A DNA stretch of 13,138 nucleotides from Spirochaetia bacterium. GTDB taxonomy: Bacteria; Spirochaetota; Spirochaetia; Sphaerochaetales; Sphaerochaetaceae. The notes under the pieces were generated by a model. The model was not told the DNA's origin, searched no databases, and was given only the letters and a program-made list of their open reading frames with translations. The stretch is taken from the NCBI GenBank assembly GCA_009929055.1, contig SABI01000046.1, positions 1-13,138 on the forward strand, written 5' to 3'. Below, in pieces: positions 1 through 7,759 of the stretch. The number at the start of each line of letters is the position of its first letter. Positions within the stretch are counted from its first letter, which is position 1. The position numbers were made by a program, and so were the translations under genes.

Positions 1-145
1 ATATACTTCTCCTCATCTTTCCCGTACGACTTTAATCATTAGAGGCTCTAGGGAAGACCTTGTTAGTAAAGCAACATTCTCATCGTATCATAAAAATATT
101 TTTCATCCCAGAGTAGGGTCAAACAAATTTTTGCATAATACATCA
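1..145. other. Left-edge non-coding stretch upstream of the Pho box
   Basis: I see no convincing gene, RNA or terminator here. One + strand frame is open from base 2 to a stop at 290-292. It runs through the Pho box and into pstS, has no recognisable protein features, and is treated as chance. The stretch probably separates the pst operon from an upstream gene outside the window. Confidence 0.5.
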
Positions 146-178
146 TATTCTCACTCTTTGCTCATAATTTGCTCACAT
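146..178 (+). promoter_or_regulatory. Pho box (PhoB-binding direct repeats) of pstS
   Basis: TTTGCTCATAA (157-167) is followed directly by TTTGCTCACAT (168-178), and a weaker copy TATTCTCACTC lies at 146-156. The core CTCA therefore recurs at 150, 161 and 172 with an exact 11-bp period. PhoB-family regulators bind direct repeats of about 7 bp separated by about 4 bp, which is an 11-bp period. The E. coli box (CTGTCAT repeats) shares the TCAT/TCAC half-site ends. The position just upstream of pstS and the presence of phoB in the same window support the call. Confidence 0.8.
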
Positions 179-186
179 CTTTCTCC

Positions 187-192
187 TAAAGT
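187..192 (+). promoter_or_regulatory. Probable -10 element of the pst operon promoter
   Basis: TAAAGT matches 4 of 6 bases of TATAAT and starts 8 nt after the last Pho repeat. That is about where a PhoB-activated promoter, whose -35 is replaced by the Pho box, needs its -10. The match is weak and rests mainly on position. Confidence 0.4.
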
Positions 193-221
193 GATGACAT
201 CAATTTTATTCGGAGGAATAT

Positions 222-1217
222 ATGAAAAAGTATTTTATCGCCTTACTTCTTGCTTCTCTCATGGTCTTTCCACTAACCGCTGGTGGCTCTAAAGAGGAGA
301 TAACAACCGACGACGCTTTTGGTTGGGTTGAGAAAGAGATGGTTAATGGGTTACCTGGTGTGAATCCACTTAAAGTGACTGGAAATATTGTAAGTGCAGG
401 GTCTTCTACAGTCTTTCCTTTAAGTGAGAGAATGGCTGAGAGATTCATTTCAGAAGGATACAATGGAACAATCACTGTTGATAGTATCGGTAGTGGTGCT
501 GGTTTTGAACGATTTACAGTAGCTGGTGAAAGTGATATTTCAAACGCTTCTAGACCAATCAAACAAAAAGAAATTGACCAAGCTAAAAGTATTGGAAGAA
601 ATCCAATTGAGTTTAAAGTTGGCACTGATGCAATTGCTGTAACAGTAAGTAAGAAAAATACCTTTGTTAAAGATGTAACTAAAAAAGAATTAGCCAGAAT
701 CTTTGGTTCCGCTATTTATTGGAGTGACGTAAGGTCTAACTGGCCAAAAGTAGAGATTCAACGATTTATTCCTGGAACTGATAGCGGAACATTCGATTAC
801 TTTGTTGAAGAAATCTTCAAAACAGATCCTACTCCTATGTTAAGTGCTAAAAACGTTCAACTGAGTGAAGATGACAACATGTTAGTAACCGGAATCAAAG
901 GTAGTGAATATGCTGTTGGTTTCTTTGGATATGCATACTATGTAGAAAACAAAGACACTCTAAATGTTCTCAATATCGAGGGTGTTGAAGCTAGTACAGC
1001 TACAGTTAATGATGGAATTTATCCATTAGCAAGACCACTGTTCCTCTACTCTGATGCCACAATTATGAGAGAGAAACCACAGGTAGCTGCATTCATTGAC
1101 TTCTATCTCGCCTATGTAAATGAGGAAGTCACTTCAGTTGGATATTTCCCAGCAAGTGAAGAATCTCTTGCATTCTCTCGTGCCTCTTGGCTTGAAGCAA
1201 TGAAAGGTACCTATTAA
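222..1217 (+). CDS. pstS: Phosphate ABC transporter, phosphate-binding protein PstS
   Basis: PstS captures inorganic phosphate outside the inner membrane and delivers it to the PstCA permease. The 331-aa protein begins with a signal peptide: MKK, a hydrophobic stretch from about residue 4 to 18, and cleavage near LTA-GG at 20. PBP-like elements follow: AGSSTVFP (59-66), GSGAGF (90-95), NASRP (108-112) and PGTDSGTFDYF (184-194), all typical phosphate-contacting loops of the family. The start is fixed by CGGAGG at 211-216, 5 nt before ATG. There is no cysteine anywhere, so it cannot be a classical lipoprotein; the GGSKE junction resembles spirochaete binding proteins. It is first in pstSCAB-phoU and lies behind a Pho box, so it should be induced by phosphate starvation. 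Confidence 0.95.
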   Translation: MKKYFIALLLASLMVFPLTAGGSKEEITTDDAFGWVEKEMVNGLPGVNPLKVTGNIVSAGSSTVFPLSERMAERFISEGYNGTITVDSIGSGAGFERFTVAGESDISNASRPIKQKEIDQAKSIGRNPIEFKVGTDAIAVTVSKKNTFVKDVTKKELARIFGSAIYWSDVRSNWPKVEIQRFIPGTDSGTFDYFVEEIFKTDPTPMLSAKNVQLSEDDNMLVTGIKGSEYAVGFFGYAYYVENKDTLNVLNIEGVEASTATVNDGIYPLARPLFLYSDATIMREKPQVAAFIDFYLAYVNEEVTSVGYFPASEESLAFSRASWLEAMKGTY

Positions 1218-1243
1218 TCAGAATTATTAAAAACTATTACAAT

Positions 1244-1273
1244 CTTTCGGCTACTAATCTATGTAGTCGGAGG
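1244..1273 (+). promoter_or_regulatory. Hairpin sequestering the pstC ribosome-binding site
   Basis: CTTTCGGCTAC (1244-1254) can pair with GTAGTCGGAGG (1263-1273) over 11 positions, eight Watson-Crick and three G-T, with an 8-nt loop. The 3' arm contains GGAGG, the only good Shine-Dalgarno sequence for pstC. In the folded mRNA it is buried. No T-tract follows, so it is not a normal rho-independent terminator. Two roles are plausible: lowering pstC translation relative to pstS, and protecting the pstS message from 3' decay. Confidence 0.6.
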
Positions 1274-1275
1274 AT

Positions 1276-2220
1276 GTGTATAAAAGGAATTTAAAAAAGT
1301 TTATGGAAATGAATGAAAAACATCCATTTAGAAAGAAACTCAGAATAAGTGAGACGATAATTGAATCGTTTTTGTTTTTATTTGCTTTACTTTCTGTACT
1401 CATTACTGTGGGTATTGTTGTCGTTCTTTTAAAAGAATCGATGCTGTTTTTTTCAAGTGATGGAGTAACACTTCCAAAGTTTTTATTTGGAAAAAAATGG
1501 CAACCAATGATTGGAGAGTTTGGTGTACTGCCCCTATTAAATGCGACACTTACAACGAGTATTATTGCAATGGGGGTAGCGCTTCCACTTGGACTTAGTG
1601 TTGCTATTTATTTAAGTGAATACGCGACAACCAAAACAAAAAGCGTGGTAAAACCCATCTTAGAAATTCTAGCTGGAATTCCAACAATTGTGTATGGATA
1701 TTTTGCCCTTACCTTTATGACCCCTCTACTTAGAAGTATATTTGGTGAAGAAGTCGTTCAAATGTATAATACTCTAAGTGCAGGAATAGTGATTGGAATA
1801 TTAATTCTTCCTCTTGTTGCCACAATGGCAGAGGATGCAATCGCAGCCGTACCTAAAGAACTTCGACTAGCCTCGTATGCACTCGGATCCACAGTAGCAG
1901 AGACCACATTTCACATAGTCCTTCCCGCTGCTTTAAGTGGATTATCTGCAACCTTTCTTCTTGCTCTTTCTAGAGCAATTGGAGAGACGATGATTGTAGC
2001 CCTGGCAGCAGGAGCTGGAAGTAAACTCACATTTAATCCATTTGAGGGAGCTGAAACTATTACAGGGTATATTGTGCGAATTTCAGGAGGAGACGTTAGT
2101 TATAATTCGGTTGATTATACGAGCATCTTTGCCCTAGGCCTTCTCCTTTTTATTATTACTTTCACACTGAATCTGATCAGTCGAAGCATCAGTGCAAAAC
2201 ATCATCAGGAGTACGAATAA
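1276..2220 (+). CDS. pstC: Phosphate ABC transporter permease PstC
   Basis: PstC is one of the two membrane subunits forming the phosphate channel. The 314-aa protein has a first membrane segment at about 31-53 and BPD_transp_1 permease segments from about 88 onward. The family phrases GIPTIVYGYFAL (134-145), AVPKELRLASYALG (191-204) and LSRAIGETMIVALAAG (231-246) are visible; 191-225 includes the EAA loop that contacts PstB. The start is uncertain. GTG 1276 lies only 2 nt after GGAGG, and ATG 1303 or 1309 in the same frame are alternatives without a good RBS. An out-of-frame ATG at 1274 opens a six-codon ORF ending at 1294. The stop codon abuts the pstA start. Confidence 0.93.
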   Translation: MYKRNLKKFMEMNEKHPFRKKLRISETIIESFLFLFALLSVLITVGIVVVLLKESMLFFSSDGVTLPKFLFGKKWQPMIGEFGVLPLLNATLTTSIIAMGVALPLGLSVAIYLSEYATTKTKSVVKPILEILAGIPTIVYGYFALTFMTPLLRSIFGEEVVQMYNTLSAGIVIGILILPLVATMAEDAIAAVPKELRLASYALGSTVAETTFHIVLPAALSGLSATFLLALSRAIGETMIVALAAGAGSKLTFNPFEGAETITGYIVRISGGDVSYNSVDYTSIFALGLLLFIITFTLNLISRSISAKHHQEYE

Positions 2221-3480
2221 ATGGAAAGTAAACAGCCTTACGCAACTGGACAAGAAGCGATTGATAAAGCTCATAAAAGAAAACGAAAAGGATTTTTCCT
2301 TCAAGGAGCTTTTTTCTTAAGTACTGTCATCGCCGTTCTTTTTCTCTCAATCCTTCTCCTATCAATCATAAACGATGTAATTGGATATACGGTATTAATT
2401 GATGGAAAGCCACTTTCTACTCTAGTAGAAGGTACGAATCAGGTGAAGGACTTAACTCGTGAACAACTGCTATCTTTGTCAAACGAACATATTTCAATGG
2501 GAATTTTAAGAAAATTAGATTACGATAATCCACTTGAGAACAGAACGGATAGAGATCTTGTCGCTCTTGTAGAGGAATATGTAATTCAGCCCGAGGTTTT
2601 AAAAACGTGGGGATTATGGGAGTCTTTAGCAAAGAAAAGCGAGATAGAAGCTTTTATATTTTCCCATGAAGGGAGTTACTTGATATTCCGTAATTGGATT
2701 ACACCGACATTCTTTTTTGCTAGCCAATCTTCTAATCCTTTGATAGCTGGAATACGAACAGCTTTCCTAGGATCAATGTGGATTTTATTAGTGACTTTCG
2801 TCTTTGCCTTCCCATTTGGAATAGGAGCAGCCATATATTTACAAGAATATGCTCCCAAGAATCGATTAACATCCATCATGCAACTGAATATTTTTAACTT
2901 ATCTGCAGTTCCTTCTATTATATATGGACTTTTAGGACTCGCCTTCTTTGTGAGAGTGTTAGAACCTTTTACAAGTGGAGCATTCTTTAGCAATGTATCA
3001 GAGACGGTTGCAAATGGAAGAACGATACTTTCAGGAGGTCTTACCTTGGGATTGTTGGTACTTCCAATTATTATTATCAATACACAAGAGGCTATAAAAG
3101 CTGTTCCTGAATCACTTAGATTGAGTAGTTATGGGGTTGGAGCCACAAAGTGGCAAACAATCTGGCACCATGTATTGCCGGCAAGTTTTAGCCGCATCTT
3201 AACAGGAACGATATTAGCACTTTCAAGAGCATTAGGTGAAACAGCTCCTTTGGTTGTAATTGGAGCTTCTACCTTTATTAGTGTAGATCCAAGTGGAGTT
3301 TTTAGTAAATTCACTACTTTACCAATTCAGATTTATCAATGGTCTGCCCGTCCCCAAGGTGCCTATAGAAATATTGCCGCGGCGGCAATTATCACATTAT
3401 TGGTTCTATTGTTGGTTATTAACAGTAGCGCAATAATCGCAAGAGAGAGAATATCACGTAAAAAGAGGCTTGAAGCATGA
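2221..3480 (+). CDS. pstA: Phosphate ABC transporter permease PstA with large extracytoplasmic insert
   Basis: This is the second channel subunit. ATG follows the pstC stop directly, with AGGAG at 2207-2211. At 419 aa it is over 100 residues longer than E. coli PstA (about 300). The excess lies between the first membrane segment (about 28-50) and the permease core (from about 178): a mostly polar stretch of about 120 residues that should face outside the cytoplasmic membrane. The core shows IYLQEYAPKN (205-214), NLSAVPSIIYGLLGLAFF (226-243), AVPESLRLSSYGVGATKWQT (294-313, EAA loop) and LSRALGETAPLVVIGA (334-349). The last membrane helix is at about 385-405. Long PstA proteins are known in other bacteria; the role of the insert is not known to me. 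Confidence 0.93.
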   Translation: MESKQPYATGQEAIDKAHKRKRKGFFLQGAFFLSTVIAVLFLSILLLSIINDVIGYTVLIDGKPLSTLVEGTNQVKDLTREQLLSLSNEHISMGILRKLDYDNPLENRTDRDLVALVEEYVIQPEVLKTWGLWESLAKKSEIEAFIFSHEGSYLIFRNWITPTFFFASQSSNPLIAGIRTAFLGSMWILLVTFVFAFPFGIGAAIYLQEYAPKNRLTSIMQLNIFNLSAVPSIIYGLLGLAFFVRVLEPFTSGAFFSNVSETVANGRTILSGGLTLGLLVLPIIIINTQEAIKAVPESLRLSSYGVGATKWQTIWHHVLPASFSRILTGTILALSRALGETAPLVVIGASTFISVDPSGVFSKFTTLPIQIYQWSARPQGAYRNIAAAAIITLLVLLLVINSSAIIARERISRKKRLEA

Positions 3481-4304
3481 GTGTAACACTACAGTTGAAC
3501 AAGAAATCACCAAGAAGTGTAGAGGAAATGATTGGTGAAGAGAATAATATTATTTCAATAAACGATGTAACTATATCTTATGGTGAATTTGAAGCAGTAA
3601 AGAATGTTTCAATTAATATTCCTGAACACAAAGTTACTGCCTTCATAGGGCCCTCCGGATGTGGTAAGTCAACTGTTCTTCGATCAATCAATCGAATGAA
3701 CGATACGATTCCAGGAGCAACAATTAAAGGATCTGTCACTTTTGATGGTCACAATATTTATGATGAACAGGTTGATCCAGTTCTTATTCGTCGAGAGATT
3801 GGAATGGTCTTCCAGAAACCCAATCCATTTCCAAAGAGTATTTATGATAATATTGCCTGGGGAGCAAAAATAAACGGATTTAAAGGGGATTATGATGAAC
3901 TTGTTGAGAAATCTCTTATTCAAGCTGCTCTCTGGTCGGAAGTGAAAGATAAGCTAAAACAAAATGCTCTACGATTAAGCGGAGGACAGCAACAGAGACT
4001 TTGTATTGCTAGAACTCTTGCTGTTATGCCAAAGGTTATCTTAATGGATGAGCCCGCATCAGCTTTAGACCCAATAGCAACAGGAAAAATTGAAGAACTT
4101 ATTTTACAATTAAAAGAGGATTATACAATTATTATTGTAACTCATAATATGGGGCAAGCTTCTAGAGTTTCCGACTATACGGCTTTTTTTATGGTTAATG
4201 AAAAGCGTAGTGGATACCTACAAGAGTTTAATATTACGGAACAACTGTTCTTGAATCCTATTCATAAGAAGACGGAAGAGTATATCTCTGGCAAATTCGG
4301 TTGA
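3477..4304 (+). CDS. pstB: Phosphate ABC transporter ATP-binding protein PstB
   Basis: PstB hydrolyses ATP to power phosphate uptake and is the cytoplasmic partner of PstCA. The 275-aa protein has every ABC motif: Walker A GPSGCGKST (58-66), Q-loop FQKPNPFP (112-119, Pst-specific wording), signature LSGGQQQR (167-174), Walker B VILMDEP (187-193), D-loop SALD (195-198) and switch histidine H223. About 25 residues precede the ABC domain, somewhat more than in E. coli PstB. Its start ATG shares a 4-nt ATGA overlap with the pstA stop, with AGAGG at 3464-3468, so the two are probably translationally coupled. Confidence 0.97.
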   Translation: MSVTLQLNKKSPRSVEEMIGEENNIISINDVTISYGEFEAVKNVSINIPEHKVTAFIGPSGCGKSTVLRSINRMNDTIPGATIKGSVTFDGHNIYDEQVDPVLIRREIGMVFQKPNPFPKSIYDNIAWGAKINGFKGDYDELVEKSLIQAALWSEVKDKLKQNALRLSGGQQQRLCIARTLAVMPKVILMDEPASALDPIATGKIEELILQLKEDYTIIIVTHNMGQASRVSDYTAFFMVNEKRSGYLQEFNITEQLFLNPIHKKTEEYISGKFG

Positions 4305-4334
4305 TATTATCGAAAAAAATATAAGGATGTTAAT

Positions 4335-5009
4335 ATGAAAGAAAATAATTCACTTGATGAGAAAATGAAATTTTTTCAAGAAATGATATTACAGATGGTT
4401 ACACGGGTTGAAGAGGCTGTGTATAAAGCTCGTTCTGCATTTGAAGAACATGATATAAAACTTGCAAATGATGTTATTGAGAGCGACTATTTTATAGATC
4501 AATTACAAGAAATGATAGAAAACGATGGTGTGCGTCTTCTCGTTTCAGAGTCACCTTACGGACACTATATGAGACATATCATCGCAGGAATTAAGATGGT
4601 TTCAAACTTAGAGAGAATGGGAGACCATGCAGCACATCTTGCTAAAATGGTAAATGCTGAGAAACTTGAAATAGAAGAACCGTTTATGCAACGTATAAGT
4701 GACATGGCACTCATGAGTGCTACTATGATTAGGAAAGCAGTAGAAGCCTTTGTTGATGTAGAAGCGCAGAAAGCGATTGAAGTCGCACAAATGGATGACA
4801 AATTAGATGAGGCTCGAGATGAGATAAATGCCCTCATTTTTCAGACAAAGGTTTCTGACCCTGCTCAAATGCAACGGATTATGAATCTGTTTTATGTCGT
4901 TAAGGAACTAGAGCGAATTGGTGATCATGTAACAACAATTTGTCGTTGGATAGTGTACATGGAGAGGGGAGAGAGACCTCAACTTAATAAGAGGCACCCT
5001 CCGAAGTAA
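4335..5009 (+). CDS. phoU: Phosphate signalling/transport regulator PhoU
   Basis: PhoU links Pst activity to the PhoR kinase, silencing the Pho response when phosphate is plentiful. The 224-aa, all-helical protein shows the expected internal duplication: KMVSNLERMGDHAAHLAK (87-104) and YVVKELERIGDHVTTICR (187-204), exactly 100 residues apart. Each holds the ExxxD metal-binding motif. AAGGA at 4323-4327 supports the start. A gap of 30 nt separates it from pstB, so it belongs to the pst operon. Its TAA ends at 5009, and the phoR stop on the other strand begins at 5010. Confidence 0.95.
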   Translation: MKENNSLDEKMKFFQEMILQMVTRVEEAVYKARSAFEEHDIKLANDVIESDYFIDQLQEMIENDGVRLLVSESPYGHYMRHIIAGIKMVSNLERMGDHAAHLAKMVNAEKLEIEEPFMQRISDMALMSATMIRKAVEAFVDVEAQKAIEVAQMDDKLDEARDEINALIFQTKVSDPAQMQRIMNLFYVVKELERIGDHVTTICRWIVYMERGERPQLNKRHPPK

Positions 5010-6839
5010 TTAGTCCATAATACTTTCTCTAGATTTCTGGAAATTGCTAAATTCACCACCTTTACGATCGATTGTGAGGGTAAAGGTGGATCCTTTATCG
5101 ACAACACTAGAAACTGATACCTTTCCATGATGAGCATGAGCGATATGTTTTACTATTGAAAGGCCGAGTCCTGTCCCTCCCTGGGATCTCGAACGAGCCG
5201 TATCAACACGGTAAAATCGTTCAAAAATCCTCTCTTTTTCCCCTTGTGGTATCCCATATCCAGTATCTATCACCTTAATGGAGACTTCATCCTCTTCTAC
5301 CGTTGTCTCAACTCTTATACTACTTTTGACTGGGGAATAGGCTATCGCGTTTGTGAGTAAATTAGTGATGGCTTGACTGATAAGAATCGGATGGATAAAT
5401 ACTGGTAGACTCTCTTTATTTTCAATAATACTTTCAATTGTAATTTCTTTCTCCTCACCGCGATACTTACAAGAAGCAATACTTTGTTCTATTACATTGT
5501 CTATATCAACCCATGTGCGACTCAAGTTCATTTTATCCTGTTCGAGGGAAGAGAGGAGAAGAAGGTCTTGAACAATATTGAGCATATTTTGACCTTGTCG
5601 ATGGATAATTGTGAGAAATTTTTGTTGAGTAGGGCTTAGTTGAGTCTCTTCTTCTAATAGTGTTTGACTAAATCCAGCTATTGCAGTGATCGGTGTTTTT
5701 AATTCATGTGACACATTGGCAACAAAATCTTTTCTCATCTGCTCCAGTTTTACAATTTCACTCATATCAGTAATAGTGATAACAAGAGCCATAGAGGAGC
5801 TTTCATGATTAATTGGATCGATAGCAAATTTTATAGTTCGAGCATTTCCTTTACCTACAATTCTAGCAGTTTCTCCGTAGAGATGGGAAAATTGGTCAAT
5901 AATAATTTCTTTGGGAGTCTTCGTGGTTTTGCATTCATGAATTATTTCAAGAACTTCAATACTGTTGATTATTTGAGCAATTGGATGTCCTTCAATTATT
6001 CCGATTGACGGAAGGAGTGTATAAGAAGGGGTATTTGCAATCTGAACTATCATACTATCATCAAGGAGTAGAAGTCCTTGGGAAACGGAGTTTATCATAG
6101 TCTCAATCATCACTCTTGAAGCACTTAATTCGTCAATCGTTCCTCTTAACTGGGTTGCCATGTTGGTTAGTGTAAAGGCAAGATCGGTAAGTTCACTTGG
6201 TCCTGTTACGCTCATTTTTGCCTGTAAATTCCCTTTAGCATACTGTTGAATTAATCTGTTTACATTCTTTAATGGGTTTGTGATTTTTCTGATACTTACT
6301 ATGGTAAGAAAAGATACAATGATAATTAAGATAAGAATATTGGGGTAAAGTAACTTGTTAAAGCGTGCTCGATATTCTTTTAATTGATTCAGCGGTGTTG
6401 AAGTTCTAATTATTGGATATATCGATAATGGGTCGAATTGAGAGAGGTAGAGGACGAGAACACCTTGAGTGCCACTTTGCCTTTCACTCATTCCTGTACC
6501 TGCTTGCAATGATGTTTGAACCTCTTCACGAAAGAGATGGTTTTCTAATAACATAGCATCAAAGTCACTATCGTAGGCAACTCTCCCGTCTCTTTCAAGT
6601 AATGTGATACGGATAGAGTGGAGTGATGAGTAGGTGTCTAATGTACGAAAAAGAGAATCTCTATCTCCCTTGAGAATCGTCTGTATGTATTCATTGTGTG
6701 AAGTGAGTGTTTGGTATGTATGTCTTTTTAGGCTTGAAAGATATGTGAATTGGCTTATGATGATTGTCGAGAATAGGATGATGGCCACAATGAAAGAGAT
6801 AAGGGAAATTATTTGATTCCGTAACGATTCTATTTTCAT
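5010..6839 (-). CDS. phoR: Phosphate regulon sensor histidine kinase PhoR
   Basis: PhoR phosphorylates PhoB when phosphate is limiting. The 609-aa protein has TM1 (about 10-32) and an extracytoplasmic sensor domain (about 35-160) with DGRVAYDS (84-91) and ENHLFREEV (99-107), wording typical of PhoR-type periplasmic PAS folds. TM2 (about 163-183), HAMP (about 184-237) and a cytoplasmic PAS (about 240-360) follow. The HisKA box FVANVSHELKTP places phospho-accepting histidine H378, then come the N box NLLTNAIAYS (493-502), G1 DTGYGIP (525-531), F box FERFYRVD and G2 GGTGLGLSIV (554-563). All catalytic motifs are intact. The start overlaps the phoB stop by 4 nt (ATGA), so phoB and phoR form one operon. 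Confidence 0.93.
   Translation of the reverse strand: MKIESLRNQIISLISFIVAIILFSTIIISQFTYLSSLKRHTYQTLTSHNEYIQTILKGDRDSLFRTLDTYSSLHSIRITLLERDGRVAYDSDFDAMLLENHLFREEVQTSLQAGTGMSERQSGTQGVLVLYLSQFDPLSIYPIIRTSTPLNQLKEYRARFNKLLYPNILILIIIVSFLTIVSIRKITNPLKNVNRLIQQYAKGNLQAKMSVTGPSELTDLAFTLTNMATQLRGTIDELSASRVMIETMINSVSQGLLLLDDSMIVQIANTPSYTLLPSIGIIEGHPIAQIINSIEVLEIIHECKTTKTPKEIIIDQFSHLYGETARIVGKGNARTIKFAIDPINHESSSMALVITITDMSEIVKLEQMRKDFVANVSHELKTPITAIAGFSQTLLEEETQLSPTQQKFLTIIHRQGQNMLNIVQDLLLLSSLEQDKMNLSRTWVDIDNVIEQSIASCKYRGEEKEITIESIIENKESLPVFIHPILISQAITNLLTNAIAYSPVKSSIRVETTVEEDEVSIKVIDTGYGIPQGEKERIFERFYRVDTARSRSQGGTGLGLSIVKHIAHAHHGKVSVSSVVDKGSTFTLTIDRKGGEFSNFQKSRESIMD
5056..5089. repeat. 10-bp perfect inverted repeat inside the phoR 3' end
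   Basis: CCACCTTTAC (5056-5065) and GTAAAGGTGG (5080-5089) are perfect inverted copies with a 14-nt loop. They lie in the last codons of phoR, 47-80 bp from the phoU/phoR convergence point. No T-tract follows on either strand. A stable RNA hairpin would form in both phoR mRNA and any read-through pst transcript. It may be chance within coding sequence. Confidence 0.5.
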
Positions 6840-7543
6840 AGAACTTTATCCTGAAACGAATACCCAATCCCCCAGACTGTTTGAATTAGTTCTCCAGCTT
6901 CCTTAAGTTTTCTCCTTAATGATGCAATCTGAACATCTATAGAACGTTGGGTGACAGGATAATCATCTCCTTTTAGCTCTGTAATTATTTGATTACGAGT
7001 AAACACTCTCCCTGGAAATGAAGCTAAAAATGTGAGTAATGAAAATTCAGTTACGCTTAATGCTATTACTCGTCCTTCGAACATTACTTCGTAGCGAAGT
7101 AAGTCAATAGATAAAGAACCTATTACTATATGCTTATCTTTCTCTTCGACAGAAGATTCTTTCATTCCTCTAGACCTTCTAAATAAAGCTTTTACACTAG
7201 CGACAAGGACTTTTGGACTAAATGGCTTAGGAAGATAGTTGTCAGCACCAAGTTCAAGAGCTGTGATAATATCAGTTTCATCAGTTCGTGCTGAAACGAT
7301 TATGATATGGGTATTCATTTGATATGAATAGCGAATTGTTTTAAGTACTTCTATCCCACTTACTTTTGGCAGATTTAAATCAAGTAATATAACATCAACG
7401 AAATGGTCTTTCACGTAGTTTAAGGCACTTTGTCCATCAGAGACACGTATTGTAGAAAAACCTTCCTTCTCAAGATGATGACATATCAACTCTTGGATAT
7501 CTGCATCATCTTCTACCACTAAAACTTGTATAGTATTATCCAT
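6836..7543 (-). CDS. phoB: Phosphate regulon response regulator PhoB (OmpR family)
   Basis: PhoB activates Pho-box promoters once phosphorylated by PhoR. The 235-aa protein has a receiver domain (about 5-120) with acidic pocket E11-D12-D13, phospho-acceptor D55 in LLDLNLP, S85 and K106 in KPF. A winged-helix DNA-binding domain (about 138-230) includes the recognition helix region SIDVQIASLRRKL (201-213) and the wing VWGIGYSF (223-230). Length and layout are those of the family. MDNTIQVLVVEDD is the natural N-terminus, but no good Shine-Dalgarno sequence lies within 15 nt of ATG, so translation may be weak. Naming it PhoB rather than another OmpR member rests on phoR and pst next door. Confidence 0.92.
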   Translation of the reverse strand: MDNTIQVLVVEDDADIQELICHHLEKEGFSTIRVSDGQSALNYVKDHFVDVILLDLNLPKVSGIEVLKTIRYSYQMNTHIIIVSARTDETDIITALELGADNYLPKPFSPKVLVASVKALFRRSRGMKESSVEEKDKHIVIGSLSIDLLRYEVMFEGRVIALSVTEFSLLTFLASFPGRVFTRNQIITELKGDDYPVTQRSIDVQIASLRRKLKEAGELIQTVWGIGYSFQDKVL

Positions 7544-7576
7544 GAAAATAGATTACCAATGAGAAAGATTCCTTGC

Positions 7577-7603
7577 AATATAGGGGAGGGCTATGTGAGA
7601 AAA
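7577..7603 (-). promoter_or_regulatory. Probable phoB promoter with Pho-box half-site
   Basis: On the - strand TTTTCTCACAT (7603 down to 7593) matches the pstS repeat TTTGCTCACAT at 10 of 11 positions. Ten nt downstream is TATATT (7582-7577), a good -10 element, 33 nt before the phoB ATG. The second repeat 11 bp upstream (AAGTTTGTGAA) is poorly conserved, so only a half-site is certain. The arrangement suggests PhoB autoregulation. Confidence 0.5.
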
Positions 7604-7609
7604 TTCACA
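7594..7609. promoter_or_regulatory. CRP/FNR-type palindrome TGTGA-N6-TCACA
   Basis: TGTGA (7594-7598), GAAAAT, TCACA (7605-7609) is an exact match to the core symmetric consensus of E. coli CRP sites. It overlaps the Pho half-site directly upstream of the phoB -10. No CRP-family gene lies in the window, so the binding factor is unknown, and the match may come from the Pho repeat followed by chance symmetry. Confidence 0.35.
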
Positions 7610-7759
7610 AACTTTTAACATATTTTTTACTCAATAATAAGGTAGTGTACGTAATAATGTCTTTTTTCCTCTAAATATTATCTGGTATAAGAGAATAGAA
7701 CTAGTGAAACAAAATGAGATATACCTAGTGCAAAAACCTCTCTGTCCATGTTAAAATAC

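Noticed and set aside
2..292. A + strand frame open from the left edge to 290-292, about 96 codons.
   Set aside because: It covers the Pho box and the pstS ribosome-binding site, overlaps pstS out of frame, and its translation shows no protein-like pattern.
4970..5009. Rho-independent terminator at the end of phoU (CCTC/GAGG and GGAG/CTCC pairings).
   Set aside because: The stems are 4 bp each with a large internal loop, and no T-tract follows on either strand.
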